Part shown: piece after piece, positions 43,431 through 50,423 of the stretch
How positions within the stretch are numbered: position 1 is the first letter of the stretch
Layout: the number at the start of each line of letters is the position of its first letter
DNA from: JALYYC01 sp039922495
GTDB taxonomy: Bacteria; Chloroflexota; Dormibacteria; CF-121
DNA length: 64,000 nucleotides
Direction: 5' to 3'
NCBI GenBank assembly: GCA_039922495.1
Contig: JBDTEO010000028.1
Location: 1-64,000, forward strand
Notes under the pieces: model-generated
The model's input: only the letters and a program-made list of their open reading frames with translations
The model's database searches: none
Told to the model about the DNA's origin: nothing
Program-made: the position numbers and the translations under genes

Positions 43431-43574
43431 ATGGTCCATGGAGGCTTCCTCACCGCATTGGCCCTGTCGGCCTGTGGGCAGCCGGCTGCCGCGACCCTGC
43501 TGCCGGTGCAGCACCCGGGTCCGAGCCCGACGCAAATCGCGACCGTGATGCCCACGACCGCGCCTGTGTCTTGA
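43431..43574 (+). CDS. Very short lipoprotein, possibly a truncated paralogue
   Basis: A 47-residue frame: FLTALALSACGQPAAA gives a short hydrophobic stretch and lipobox (LSAC), then a Pro/Thr linker ending PTTAPVS. It resembles only the N-terminus and linker of the preceding PQQ-type lipoprotein (MAACGQPTATSP). No globular part follows. The basic residues expected at the N-terminus lie upstream of the ATG, where no good start codon is seen. The stop codon is part of the RadC promoter's -35 element. It could be a peptide lipoprotein or the relic of a duplicated gene. Confidence 0.4.
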   Translation: MVHGGFLTALALSACGQPAAATLLPVQHPGPSPTQIATVMPTTAPVS

Positions 43575-43599
43575 CACATACACACTTCTGTAGTAATAT
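43571..43599 (+). promoter_or_regulatory. Near-consensus promoter of the RadC gene
   Basis: TTGACA at 43571-43576 and TAATAT at 43594-43599 are 17 bases apart. The ATG of the RadC gene begins seven bases after the -10, about where transcription should start, and no ribosome site is present. The gene would thus be read from a leaderless mRNA. A close relative of this element lies at 53841-53869 on the other strand. Confidence 0.8.
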
Positions 43600-43605
43600 C
43601 GGCTC

Positions 43606-44205
43606 ATGACGGCGGTCGACGAACCGGGGCTGGTGGCGGCGCTCGTCGGACAGCCGCAAGCCGGCCTGCCCCGGGTGCGGGCGCTGCTGGCCGAGGGCGC
43701 GGTGGTCGTCCGCAGCGAGCAGGAACTGCGGGCAGCCGGGCGGCGCCACGGCCTGCGTCCTGGACAGGTTCGTCGGCTGCTGATGGTCCGGGAGCTGGCC
43801 CGGCGCTGGCATGTTCCCGCCGATAGCGCCGCACCGGCGGTTACCTCGCCTCGGGAGGCCCTCCTGCAGCTTCAGGATCTCCGGAACAGCCCCCGGGAGT
43901 GCTTCTCGGTGCTCTACCTGAACACCCGAAACCAGCCGGTCGGCTGCGAGAAGGTGGCGGTTGGCGGCCTGAATGTGGCGGCCCTGCAACCCCGGGACGT
44001 CTTCGCGCCGGCCCTCAGCCTGGGCGCCGCGGCCGTGATCCTGGCCCATAACCACCCCTCGGGCGATCCAACGCCGAGCCCGGAAGACCTGGCGGTCACC
44101 CGGCACCTCCAGGAGGCCGGACGGTTACTGGGGGTGGAGGTTCTTGATCATCTGGTGGTGTGCGCCGACCGGTTCAAGAGCCTGCGCGAGAGCGGCGCGC
44201 TCTGA
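43606..44205 (+). CDS. radC: RadC-family JAB-domain protein
   Basis: A 199-residue RadC protein. An N-terminal helical region (about 1-85) leads into the JAB/MPN metalloprotease-like domain. The metal motif is complete: Glu in RECFSVLYLNT, and HNHPSGDPTPSPED. Despite the name, a role in recombination repair is not established for this family, and the fold suggests a hydrolase or nuclease. The N-terminal part is shorter than in E. coli and its usual helix-hairpin-helix is weak. The ATG at 43606 coincides with the predicted transcription start. Confidence 0.93.
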   Translation: MTAVDEPGLVAALVGQPQAGLPRVRALLAEGAVVVRSEQELRAAGRRHGLRPGQVRRLLMVRELARRWHVPADSAAPAVTSPREALLQLQDLRNSPRECFSVLYLNTRNQPVGCEKVAVGGLNVAALQPRDVFAPALSLGAAAVILAHNHPSGDPTPSPEDLAVTRHLQEAGRLLGVEVLDHLVVCADRFKSLRESGAL

Positions 44206-44341
44206 GGTGAGCCTGCTGGCCGGAGGGAAAAGACCCGAACCCCGGCGGCAAGCCACGTGACCCTGTCGTGTTAACTGATAGCGGCGGTGTCAACTGCAAA
44301 CCCGACCATCAGGGAATGGCCGGCTGGTGAGAGAATAGGGG

Positions 44342-44411
44342 GGCTCGCCTGCCGGCGAGCGCGGCCCAACGGGGGCAGGAAAACCGACCACTGAGCGATG
44401 GTCGGTTTTCC
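44342..44411 (+). terminator. Twin hairpins ending the RadC transcript
   Basis: The 243-base gap after radC carries two perfect dyads. GCTCGCC/GGCGAGC at 44343-44360 has seven pairs with a TGCC loop. GGAAAACCGACCA (44378-44390) pairs fully with TGGTCGGTTTTCC (44399-44411), 13 pairs, followed by GTTTTC. The second is a terminator; as its arms contain A4/T4 it may work for both convergent genes. The rest of the gap (44206-44341) shows no feature I can name. Confidence 0.8.
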
Positions 44412-44448
44412 GTTTTCAGGGGGTTTCGCGCTGAAGCTGGTCGCCCCG

Positions 44449-44793
44449 TTAGTGGTGGACGACGGCGATCAGGATCGCGATCACGATGATCCCCAGCACC
44501 GCGATCGCGGCGAACAGCACGAGCGCGCCCAGGTTGAGGGTGGTGTCCTTGATCGGCTCCCCGACCGACATCGCTGGACCGGGCGCAACCGGGGAACCAG
44601 CACCCGGTGGCAGCGGCTGGCCGGGTGGCGCGCCGGGACGATCAGTAAAGGCGCCGGGCGGGCCAGGCGATTGCGGGGCTGGTGGTTGCGACCTTCCGCT
44701 CGGGTCGGCGTTGCCGGGCGCAGCGGGCGGCTGGGAAAGCGACGGGTCGGGAACGCGAGGTCGCGCCTGCGGGGTGTCGTCGTTTTCTGTCAT
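44449..44793 (-). CDS. Proline-rich protein with a C-terminal membrane anchor
   Basis: A 114-residue protein. Residues 1-80 are disordered and rich in Pro, Gly and Ser (APGNADPSGRSQPPAPQSPG). A single hydrophobic helix lies at the C-terminus (LGALVLFAAIAVLGIIVIAI), ending AVVHH, so it is tail-anchored. The start overlaps the Tim44-like gene stop by four bases (ATGA), so it is the last member of the SPFH operon. No enzyme domain is present. It may be an adaptor tethered near the SPFH protein. Confidence 0.8.
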   Translation of the reverse strand: MTENDDTPQARPRVPDPSLSQPPAAPGNADPSGRSQPPAPQSPGPPGAFTDRPGAPPGQPLPPGAGSPVAPGPAMSVGEPIKDTTLNLGALVLFAAIAVLGIIVIAILIAVVHH

Positions 44794-45725
44794 CCCTGCC
44801 ACTCCGACGCCTGGGTGATGTTGTTGAGGACCCAACCGAACTGGCCGCTGGTGACCGTCGCCTTGCAGTAACTGCAGACGCCCGACTCGCTGATTGACAG
44901 GGGCGCGCCGCAGTTGGGACACTGGGTCACTTCCGCCCCCTCCCCGGCCTTGGTGCGCGCCGCCGAGCTGCGCGTGAAGGTCCAGTACTCGGTGAAGGGC
45001 TGATTCTGTTTCGACCCGTAGACCACCTTGTTAGTGGTCGTGTCGTCAACCTCATAGTCAGCAGCACTCGCGTCGATGCGCACCGTGATCGAATCGAAAT
45101 TCGGATCGGTCGTGACCTTGACAATCTTGACGCCGCCGATCACCAGGTTGTCGAGGACGTTGCGCTTGTGGGCGGCGATCATCTGGTCGATTTGCATCTT
45201 CCAGCGGTGGTAGATGCCGTCCGACATGTAGACCCTGGCGGGCTCGAGGTTGCGATCCATCCACGCTTTCTGGAGGGCGAAAAAGGTTGCTTGCGCACGG
45301 TCGAGAAACATCTGCTGGTTGAAGTTGGGGTCTTTGGCCTGGAGGGCGGCGAGATCCTCCGGGAGGCTGGAGCGCGGCGGCGCCATGGGCGCGTAGCCCG
45401 GACCCCAGGTTGTCGCTTGCATCGGCGAACCGATGTGGGAGCGGCGATACAGCTGATACAGCGCAAACAGAATGAAGAGGAAGAAGAAGAATCCACCGCC
45501 ACCGCCGCCGAAGAGGAAGAACGGCAGCAGTAATCCACCGCCCCCGAAGCCACCGCCGCCGCCACTGTAGCCGCCGCCAAAGCCGCTGCCACCGCCGCCG
45601 GTGAAGCCGCCACCGCCGCCGCCGAAGCTCTGTCCGCCGCCGGCGCGCGCCAGGGCAAGGACGGGCGTGATCAGGAGCAGCGCCAGGGCGATGGCTGCGG
45701 CGAACGCGAGCCGCCGCCGTGTCAT
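44790..45725 (-). CDS. Tim44-like membrane protein with a zinc ribbon
   Basis: A 311-residue protein. A signal or anchor helix is followed by a long Gly-rich region (GGGSGFGGGYSGGGGGFGGG), a second hydrophobic helix (GFFFFLFILFALY) and a Tim44-like domain (about 115-265) with AQATFFALQKAWMDRNLEPA and a beta-rich second half. The C-terminus bears a zinc ribbon (CPNCGAPL and CSYC). Tim44-like domains bind membranes or partner proteins. It lies between the SPFH gene and the proline-rich gene with four-base overlaps on both sides, so the three act together. Confidence 0.88.
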   Translation of the reverse strand: MTRRRLAFAAAIALALLLITPVLALARAGGGQSFGGGGGGFTGGGGSGFGGGYSGGGGGFGGGGLLLPFFLFGGGGGGFFFFLFILFALYQLYRRSHIGSPMQATTWGPGYAPMAPPRSSLPEDLAALQAKDPNFNQQMFLDRAQATFFALQKAWMDRNLEPARVYMSDGIYHRWKMQIDQMIAAHKRNVLDNLVIGGVKIVKVTTDPNFDSITVRIDASAADYEVDDTTTNKVVYGSKQNQPFTEYWTFTRSSAARTKAGEGAEVTQCPNCGAPLSISESGVCSYCKATVTSGQFGWVLNNITQASEWQG

Positions 45726-46819
45726 TGGGACGCCGGTGTGCCTCCGCCGGTCAGGGTTAGGCCACAGTTGGTACAGAACTTGGCCGTGGCCGCATTCTGC
45801 GTCTGGCATTTCGGACAGGTGGTGGTGGCACCAGTCGGGGCCGGGGCCGGCGACAGGGCCTGACCGCAGCTGTTGCAAAACTTGGCGGTCTCCGCATTGA
45901 GAGCGTGGCACTTGGGGCAGCGAACCTGGATCTGGCCGCCCGCGGCCAGCGTTTGGCCCGCCTGACCCGCGACGAGGCCGCCTATCCCGAGCCCGACGCC
46001 GAGAAAAGCCGGGTTGCCGCCACCCTGCCCTGGCCCCTGCGCGAGCCCCTGGCCGGCACCGAGGAGCGCCTCGCCGGCGGCATATTGCTGAAAACCGCCC
46101 GCCAGCTTGGTGTACTGAACGTCCTTGAGGAAGTTCTTGAGCTTGTCCTCATCCTCCGGCTTGAGAGTGATCGTGAAGTTGCCCAACCGGACGATCTGGA
46201 GGCCGTAGGTATTGATATTGCGCTGGACCTGGGCAATCGTCTCCGACTCGATCTCGTCGGTGTGGGCCGCGATGCCGAGCAGGGGCCACCCGCTGCTGAC
46301 GACGTGCGCGGTGACGTCCGTCCGCAAGGTTTTGAGCAATTGCTCACGCATCCAGTCGGTGATCTGGTCATTGCTGGAGAGGTTCTGCGTCCCGACCAGG
46401 TTGAGGATCAGCGACTGCGGCTCAACGACCTTGAGCGAGTACTCGCCGAAGACACGCAGGCCGACCCCGAAGTTGGTTTGGGGATCGACAACGTTATCGA
46501 TCACGCCCCCGAAGGGCAGGTTCGGAAATTCTCGGGTGGAGATGAAGTAGAGCTCGGTGCGAAAGAGGTTGCCGCCGCTGGCGGCGTCGACCAGACGCCC
46601 GAGGAAGGGAATCTCGGAGGAATCCAACGTGACGCGGCCGGGCTGGATCGTCCCCTGCACTAGGCCATCGCGGAAGAAGACCGCGAGTTCATCCTGCTCG
46701 ACGGTGAGCTGGGTAAGTTTGCGGATATTGGTATCCGGCCATTTGAAGAGGATTTGATTCTTCGCGCTGTCAGGCCGCGCGATGAATTCGCGCCGCACTT
46801 CCTGGCTAAAGAGACCCAT
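45722..46819 (-). CDS. SPFH-domain protein with two C-terminal zinc ribbons
   Basis: A 365-residue protein. Residues about 15-250 form the SPFH/virion-core-like domain (ILFKWPDTNIRKLTQLTV, VKVVEPQ-type strand LKVVEPQSLILNLVG, ESETIAQVQRNINTYGLQIV). A Gly/Ala-rich hinge follows, then two zinc ribbons (CPKCHALNAETAKFCNSCG and CPKCQTQNAATAKFCTNCG). SPFH proteins oligomerise on membranes and organise stress responses. ATG at 46819 is reported, GTG at 46825 being the alternative. A TGCTATACC -10-like element ends eight bases before the ATG, so translation may be leaderless or nearly so. Confidence 0.92.
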   Translation of the reverse strand: MGLFSQEVRREFIARPDSAKNQILFKWPDTNIRKLTQLTVEQDELAVFFRDGLVQGTIQPGRVTLDSSEIPFLGRLVDAASGGNLFRTELYFISTREFPNLPFGGVIDNVVDPQTNFGVGLRVFGEYSLKVVEPQSLILNLVGTQNLSSNDQITDWMREQLLKTLRTDVTAHVVSSGWPLLGIAAHTDEIESETIAQVQRNINTYGLQIVRLGNFTITLKPEDEDKLKNFLKDVQYTKLAGGFQQYAAGEALLGAGQGLAQGPGQGGGNPAFLGVGLGIGGLVAGQAGQTLAAGGQIQVRCPKCHALNAETAKFCNSCGQALSPAPAPTGATTTCPKCQTQNAATAKFCTNCGLTLTGGGTPASQ

Positions 46820-46843
46820 CGCCACAAGGTATAGCAGAAAAGA

Positions 46844-46867
46844 AAAGGGCCCCCGAGGGGGCCCTTT
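46844..46867 (-). terminator. Terminator of the Flp pilin gene
   Basis: AAAGGGCCCCC and GGGGGCCCTTT form a perfect stem of at least ten pairs with a CGAG loop. On the minus strand it is followed by TCTTTTCT. It lies 24 bases after the pilin stop and just before the SPFH promoter, so it separates the two transcripts. Confidence 0.9.
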
Positions 46868-46891
46868 CTCTTATCAGATGGTCGACGGCCG

Positions 46892-47071
46892 TTACTGGCC
46901 GAGGCCGCCCGAAATGTTGCAGAAGACGTTCTTGACCTGGTTGCCAAGAATGATCAGCACGACGATGACCACGACGGCGATCAAGACGAGAATAAGGGCG
47001 TACTCAACCATGCCCTGCCCTTCCTCGCGGTTAAGCAGCTCACGGAGACGGAGATACAGATTGGTCAACAT
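46892..47071 (-). CDS. Flp-family type IVb pilin
   Basis: A 59-residue pilin precursor. The leader ends NREEGQG and the mature protein starts MVEYALILVLIAVVVIVVLI with the conserved Glu5, the site recognised by prepilin peptidase (TadV/CpaA). A short tail with one Cys follows. AAAGGAGG lies eight bases before the ATG at 47071. Flp pilins form Tad pili for adhesion. No tad assembly genes lie in the window, so assembly must be encoded elsewhere. It is a single-gene transcript with its own terminator. Confidence 0.95.
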   Translation of the reverse strand: MLTNLYLRLRELLNREEGQGMVEYALILVLIAVVVIVVLIILGNQVKNVFCNISGGLGQ

Positions 47072-47231
47072 TGCATTCACCTCCTTTAAGAGAGACAGTC
47101 GATGTACGCCAGTGTGTCATCGGCTGCTGTGGAGGAGGTGGAGACGGTGAAAGAGGTTTGCAGTAAACCTGTAACGGGTCCGTGACGGCCCGGAGTCACG
47201 GTTGGGTCGCCCGCGACCGCCTGTGATTTGT

Positions 47232-47307
47232 GTGGCTCCGGAGCCCGGATTCGAACCGGGAACCATCGCGTTAACAGCGCGCCGCTCTACCGTTGAGCTA
47301 CTCCGGA
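47232..47307 (-). tRNA. tRNA-Asn(GTT)
   Basis: The minus strand folds as a full tRNA: acceptor TCCGGAG/CTCCGGA, D-arm GCTC-GAGC, anticodon loop CTGTTAA (anticodon GTT), T-arm CCCGG-TTCGAAT-CCGGG, discriminator G and an encoded CCA. Pair 27-43 is a G-A mismatch; the E. coli gene has G-T there. Its first 21 bases overlap the 3' end of the upstream flavoenzyme gene on the same strand. Confidence 0.96.
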
Positions 47308-48738
47308 GCGAAAACTCGCCCCAGTATATCCACCCTCCTGCCCGAGCTCGGCGTGCTGCGCGTCAGGGGCTCGCCGGCTCGCGCGGACTGCGGGCCTCGT
47401 CGCTAGGCTGCGCGCCAGGAGCATCGCTTCCGCTGTTGGGTCGTCGACCCGATCGTGGTCATGGATCCCGCTGCGCTCAATCAGGCGCAGGTTCGGCAGG
47501 GCCCGCTCGAGCCATTCGATGATGACCGCCAGCGGGTCCTCCCCCGGCCGATCGTAGACCGCGTACGCCTTCGGCAGACGGCAGACAATTCCCGTCTTGA
47601 CGTCTTCCGGCCCGCAAAGACCAAGCGCCATCAATTCGCGACGACCCAGGTCTAGCAAGTCGGCGTCGGACATCGCCCAGAGGTCGTCGGCATCCGTACA
47701 GAAATACTCGATCCCCAGACCCGTCAACCCCGGGTCCGCCACCATCTCCGGGCTGAAATTCTTCCAGTTGGTGACGCGCGCCATCCGGACCGCCGGATCG
47801 TGGATCGCGAGTGCGCGATCGGGGAAGACCTCCGCCCGATCCAGCACCACATTGACCGTAATGACCGCGCGATAGGCCAGGGCGTCGGCCGCACTCCGCA
47901 CCACCGTGGGCGCGGCCGGCCAGAGCCGGCGAATCAATTCCCCCACCGGTAGGGTGCTGATGAAATGCGAGCCCAGCACGTCGATCGACCGTCCGCCGCT
48001 GTCCCGCACCGTGATCCCGATCACCCGGCCCCTCGCATGTCTGACCGCGACCACCTCCTGCCCCATCCAGACCCGATTGCCGGTCGCCTGCAGCCGAGTC
48101 GCCATCGCCTGCCAGAGCTGCCCGGCACCCTGCCGCGGATACCACCCCACGCTGCCCGCTGGCCCGTCCGCGCGCTGCAACGCTGAGATCGGCCACACCG
48201 CCCAATCCGCCGACAACCCGGCAATTGGCACGCCCCACACCTTTTCCAGGTAGGTTTTGCCGAAGATCGAGAACCACCGCCGCCCGACCTCGTTCGACAG
48301 CCGGTCCGCGAACGACCGCACCGGGGTAACCGGTCGCAGGCGCGCCTGGGCATAGCCAGCCAGACAACGAGCGCCGTCGGCGAGCCCCAGCGCCAGATAG
48401 GCGCTCGATGGATCGATCGGGTCGCTGAGGGTCCGGCCCCGGTAATAAATCCGCGCTGGTGGCCCGACCGGCCCCATCTCCTCGCCGAGGGTTTCGCTCC
48501 AGAGCGTCCACACGTCGTCGAGCTCGGTACTGAAAAGCCGTGACGCCCCATCGAAGCGACAGCCCATGAACTCGACGGTCCCCGCCGCGCCCGCGACTGA
48601 CCCGGCATCCGTCTCGAGCACCGTCACCGGCGTCCCGCGCCGCGCCAGCTCGACCGCTGCCGACAGCCCGGCGGGCCCGGCGCCGATGACCACCACGTGG
48701 TCGGCGTCTGAGGGTCCGGGGCTGGATGTCACAACCAT
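47287..48738 (-). CDS. FAD-dependent oxidoreductase, amine-oxidase/UGM fold (copy 1)
   Basis: A 483-residue flavoenzyme. The FAD motif GAGPAGLSAAVELARRG begins near residue 19, followed by the typical FMGCRFDGASRLFSTELDDV loop. Later blocks include WFSIFGKTYLEKVWGVP and IEYFCTDADDLWAMSDADLL. The set matches the protoporphyrinogen-oxidase / UDP-galactopyranose-mutase-like enzymes seen in polysaccharide loci. It is a clear paralogue of the next gene upstream. The stop codon lies inside the tRNA-Asn gene, so transcripts must be processed or read through. The substrate is unknown. Confidence 0.9.
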   Translation of the reverse strand: MVVTSSPGPSDADHVVVIGAGPAGLSAAVELARRGTPVTVLETDAGSVAGAAGTVEFMGCRFDGASRLFSTELDDVWTLWSETLGEEMGPVGPPARIYYRGRTLSDPIDPSSAYLALGLADGARCLAGYAQARLRPVTPVRSFADRLSNEVGRRWFSIFGKTYLEKVWGVPIAGLSADWAVWPISALQRADGPAGSVGWYPRQGAGQLWQAMATRLQATGNRVWMGQEVVAVRHARGRVIGITVRDSGGRSIDVLGSHFISTLPVGELIRRLWPAAPTVVRSAADALAYRAVITVNVVLDRAEVFPDRALAIHDPAVRMARVTNWKNFSPEMVADPGLTGLGIEYFCTDADDLWAMSDADLLDLGRRELMALGLCGPEDVKTGIVCRLPKAYAVYDRPGEDPLAVIIEWLERALPNLRLIERSGIHDHDRVDDPTAEAMLLARSLATRPAVRASRRAPDAQHAELGQEGGYTGASFRSGVAQR

Positions 48739-48795
48739 GTCGCGCTAAAACAACGCCGCGGCGACGCGCCCTCTTGCACGAGTGCCGGCGCTCGG

Positions 48796-50310
48796 CTAAC
48801 TGGCGATGCGCTCCGGCACCTGCCGGCCCGACCGGTCGACGCTATCCGGACTGCTCTCTTCGTGGTACTCGGCGTCGGTGTTGACCTTCCAGGGGTCGAG
48901 GCGTGTCCCGAGCGCGATGTTCCGCGCCACCAGGAGCGCGGTCATCATCGAGTGGTCCTGGTTGTTGTAGTGGTGCATACCATTGCGCCCGACCAGCTCG
49001 AGGTTGGGCAGGTGCTCGCGCAGATACTCGCGAATCACCGCCACCTGCTGCTTGTACACGTCGTCGTACACCGGGTACGCCTTCGGCATCCGCACCACCG
49101 TCCCCCAGAGCACATCCTCCGGCCGGCACATGCCGAGCTGGGCGAGCTCGGTACGGGCCAGCTCGACGAGGGCATCGTCCGAGGACGTCCACAGGCCGTC
49201 GCCCTCGAAGCAAAAATATTCGAGACCGAGGCAGGTCGTCTCCTGGTCGGCGACCATGTCCGGGCTCCAGTTCTTGAAGTTCTGCAACCGCCCGACCTTG
49301 ACCTGCGGGTCATGGACATAGATCCAGTTGTCGGGGAAGACCGTCTTCCTGTTGATGACTACTGCCACCGTCAGGAAGTCGCGGTAGCTCAACCGGTCGG
49401 CCGCGGCGCGCACCTCCGCCGGCAGCGCGGGTTGCATCATGGAGACCAGCTCGCGCATCGGCAAGGTCGAAATGAAATTCGAGCCGAGCACCAGTTGGGT
49501 GTTGCCGGCCTGGTCGCGCACCGCCGCCGCTGAGACGCGCGATCCGTCGTGATGGAGGGCCACCACCCGCTGGCCGACCTCGACCCGGTTCCCACCCGAG
49601 CGCAGCCGCTGCGTCACTGTCTCCCACATCTGGCCGGGCCCAAGCCGGGGATACCGGAACCGATCGATCAGCGTTTTCACCATGGTGTCGCGCGACTCGC
49701 CGCGCATCCATCCCGGGAGCAGCGCCGACTTGATCGCGCCGACCAGGCTGAGACCCTTGATCCGCTGCGCCGCCCAGTCGGCCGACAGTTCCTTGGTACT
49801 CATCCCCCAGACCTTCTCGGTGTAGGTCTTAAAGAAAATCCTGAACAGGCGATAGCCAAACTGGTTGCGCACCCAATCCTCCAGCGTCCGCGGCTCCTTG
49901 ATCGGGGTCAGTCGCGCCCAGGCGTAGCTGCCGACGCAGGCGATCGTCTCGAACAACCCCATGTTGAAGAGCGCGTTGCTCGCCTTCAGCGGGTAGTCGA
50001 AGTATTTCTTGTTGTAGTAAATCCGCGAGAGGCGATTCCTCGTCAGCAACTCCGCGCCGAGCACCTCCGTCCAGAGATCCTCGATCTCCTGGCTCTTGCT
50101 GAAAAAGCGGTGACCACCGATGTCGAAGCGGTAGCCGCGGATCTCGACCGTGCGGGCGAGTCCGCCGACATATTTGGGATCGGCCTCGAAGACACTGCTC
50201 CGGACGCCATGCTTCATCAGCTCGTAGGCTGCGGTCAGGCCCGCCGGCCCGGCCCCCATGATCACCACATGGTCGGTGCTTAAACGGCTCCTGCCGCGTT
50301 TCTCACCCAT
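48796..50310 (-). CDS. FAD-dependent oxidoreductase, amine-oxidase/UGM fold (copy 2)
   Basis: A 504-residue paralogue of the preceding flavoenzyme. It has VVIMGAGPAGLTAAYELMKHG, RGYRFDIGGHRFFSKSQEI, KTYTEKVWGMSTKELSADWA and LGLEYFCFEGDGLWTSSDD. GGHRFFSK is a strong match to UDP-galactopyranose-mutase-like enzymes of envelope polysaccharide synthesis. The ATG at 50310 is reported; a TTG lies five codons upstream. The two copies are 58 bases apart on the same strand and probably share a transcript. The gene diverges from the DUF2142 gene across 113 bases. Confidence 0.92.
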   Translation of the reverse strand: MGEKRGRSRLSTDHVVIMGAGPAGLTAAYELMKHGVRSSVFEADPKYVGGLARTVEIRGYRFDIGGHRFFSKSQEIEDLWTEVLGAELLTRNRLSRIYYNKKYFDYPLKASNALFNMGLFETIACVGSYAWARLTPIKEPRTLEDWVRNQFGYRLFRIFFKTYTEKVWGMSTKELSADWAAQRIKGLSLVGAIKSALLPGWMRGESRDTMVKTLIDRFRYPRLGPGQMWETVTQRLRSGGNRVEVGQRVVALHHDGSRVSAAAVRDQAGNTQLVLGSNFISTLPMRELVSMMQPALPAEVRAAADRLSYRDFLTVAVVINRKTVFPDNWIYVHDPQVKVGRLQNFKNWSPDMVADQETTCLGLEYFCFEGDGLWTSSDDALVELARTELAQLGMCRPEDVLWGTVVRMPKAYPVYDDVYKQQVAVIREYLREHLPNLELVGRNGMHHYNNQDHSMMTALLVARNIALGTRLDPWKVNTDAEYHEESSPDSVDRSGRQVPERIAS

Positions 50311-50423
50311 GTCGCAGAGGAACAACTGCCTGCTGACGACCCCTCTTGCGCCGCCTGCGGCCGTGATCGGCTGGCCGGACGCCCGCGACGCAGGGTCGGC
50401 CCTTCCCCATTCGTTGCAGCATC

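Noticed and set aside
44206..44341. Possible structural RNA after radC
   Set aside because: No match to RNase P, SRP, tmRNA, 6S or common riboswitch cores could be recognised.
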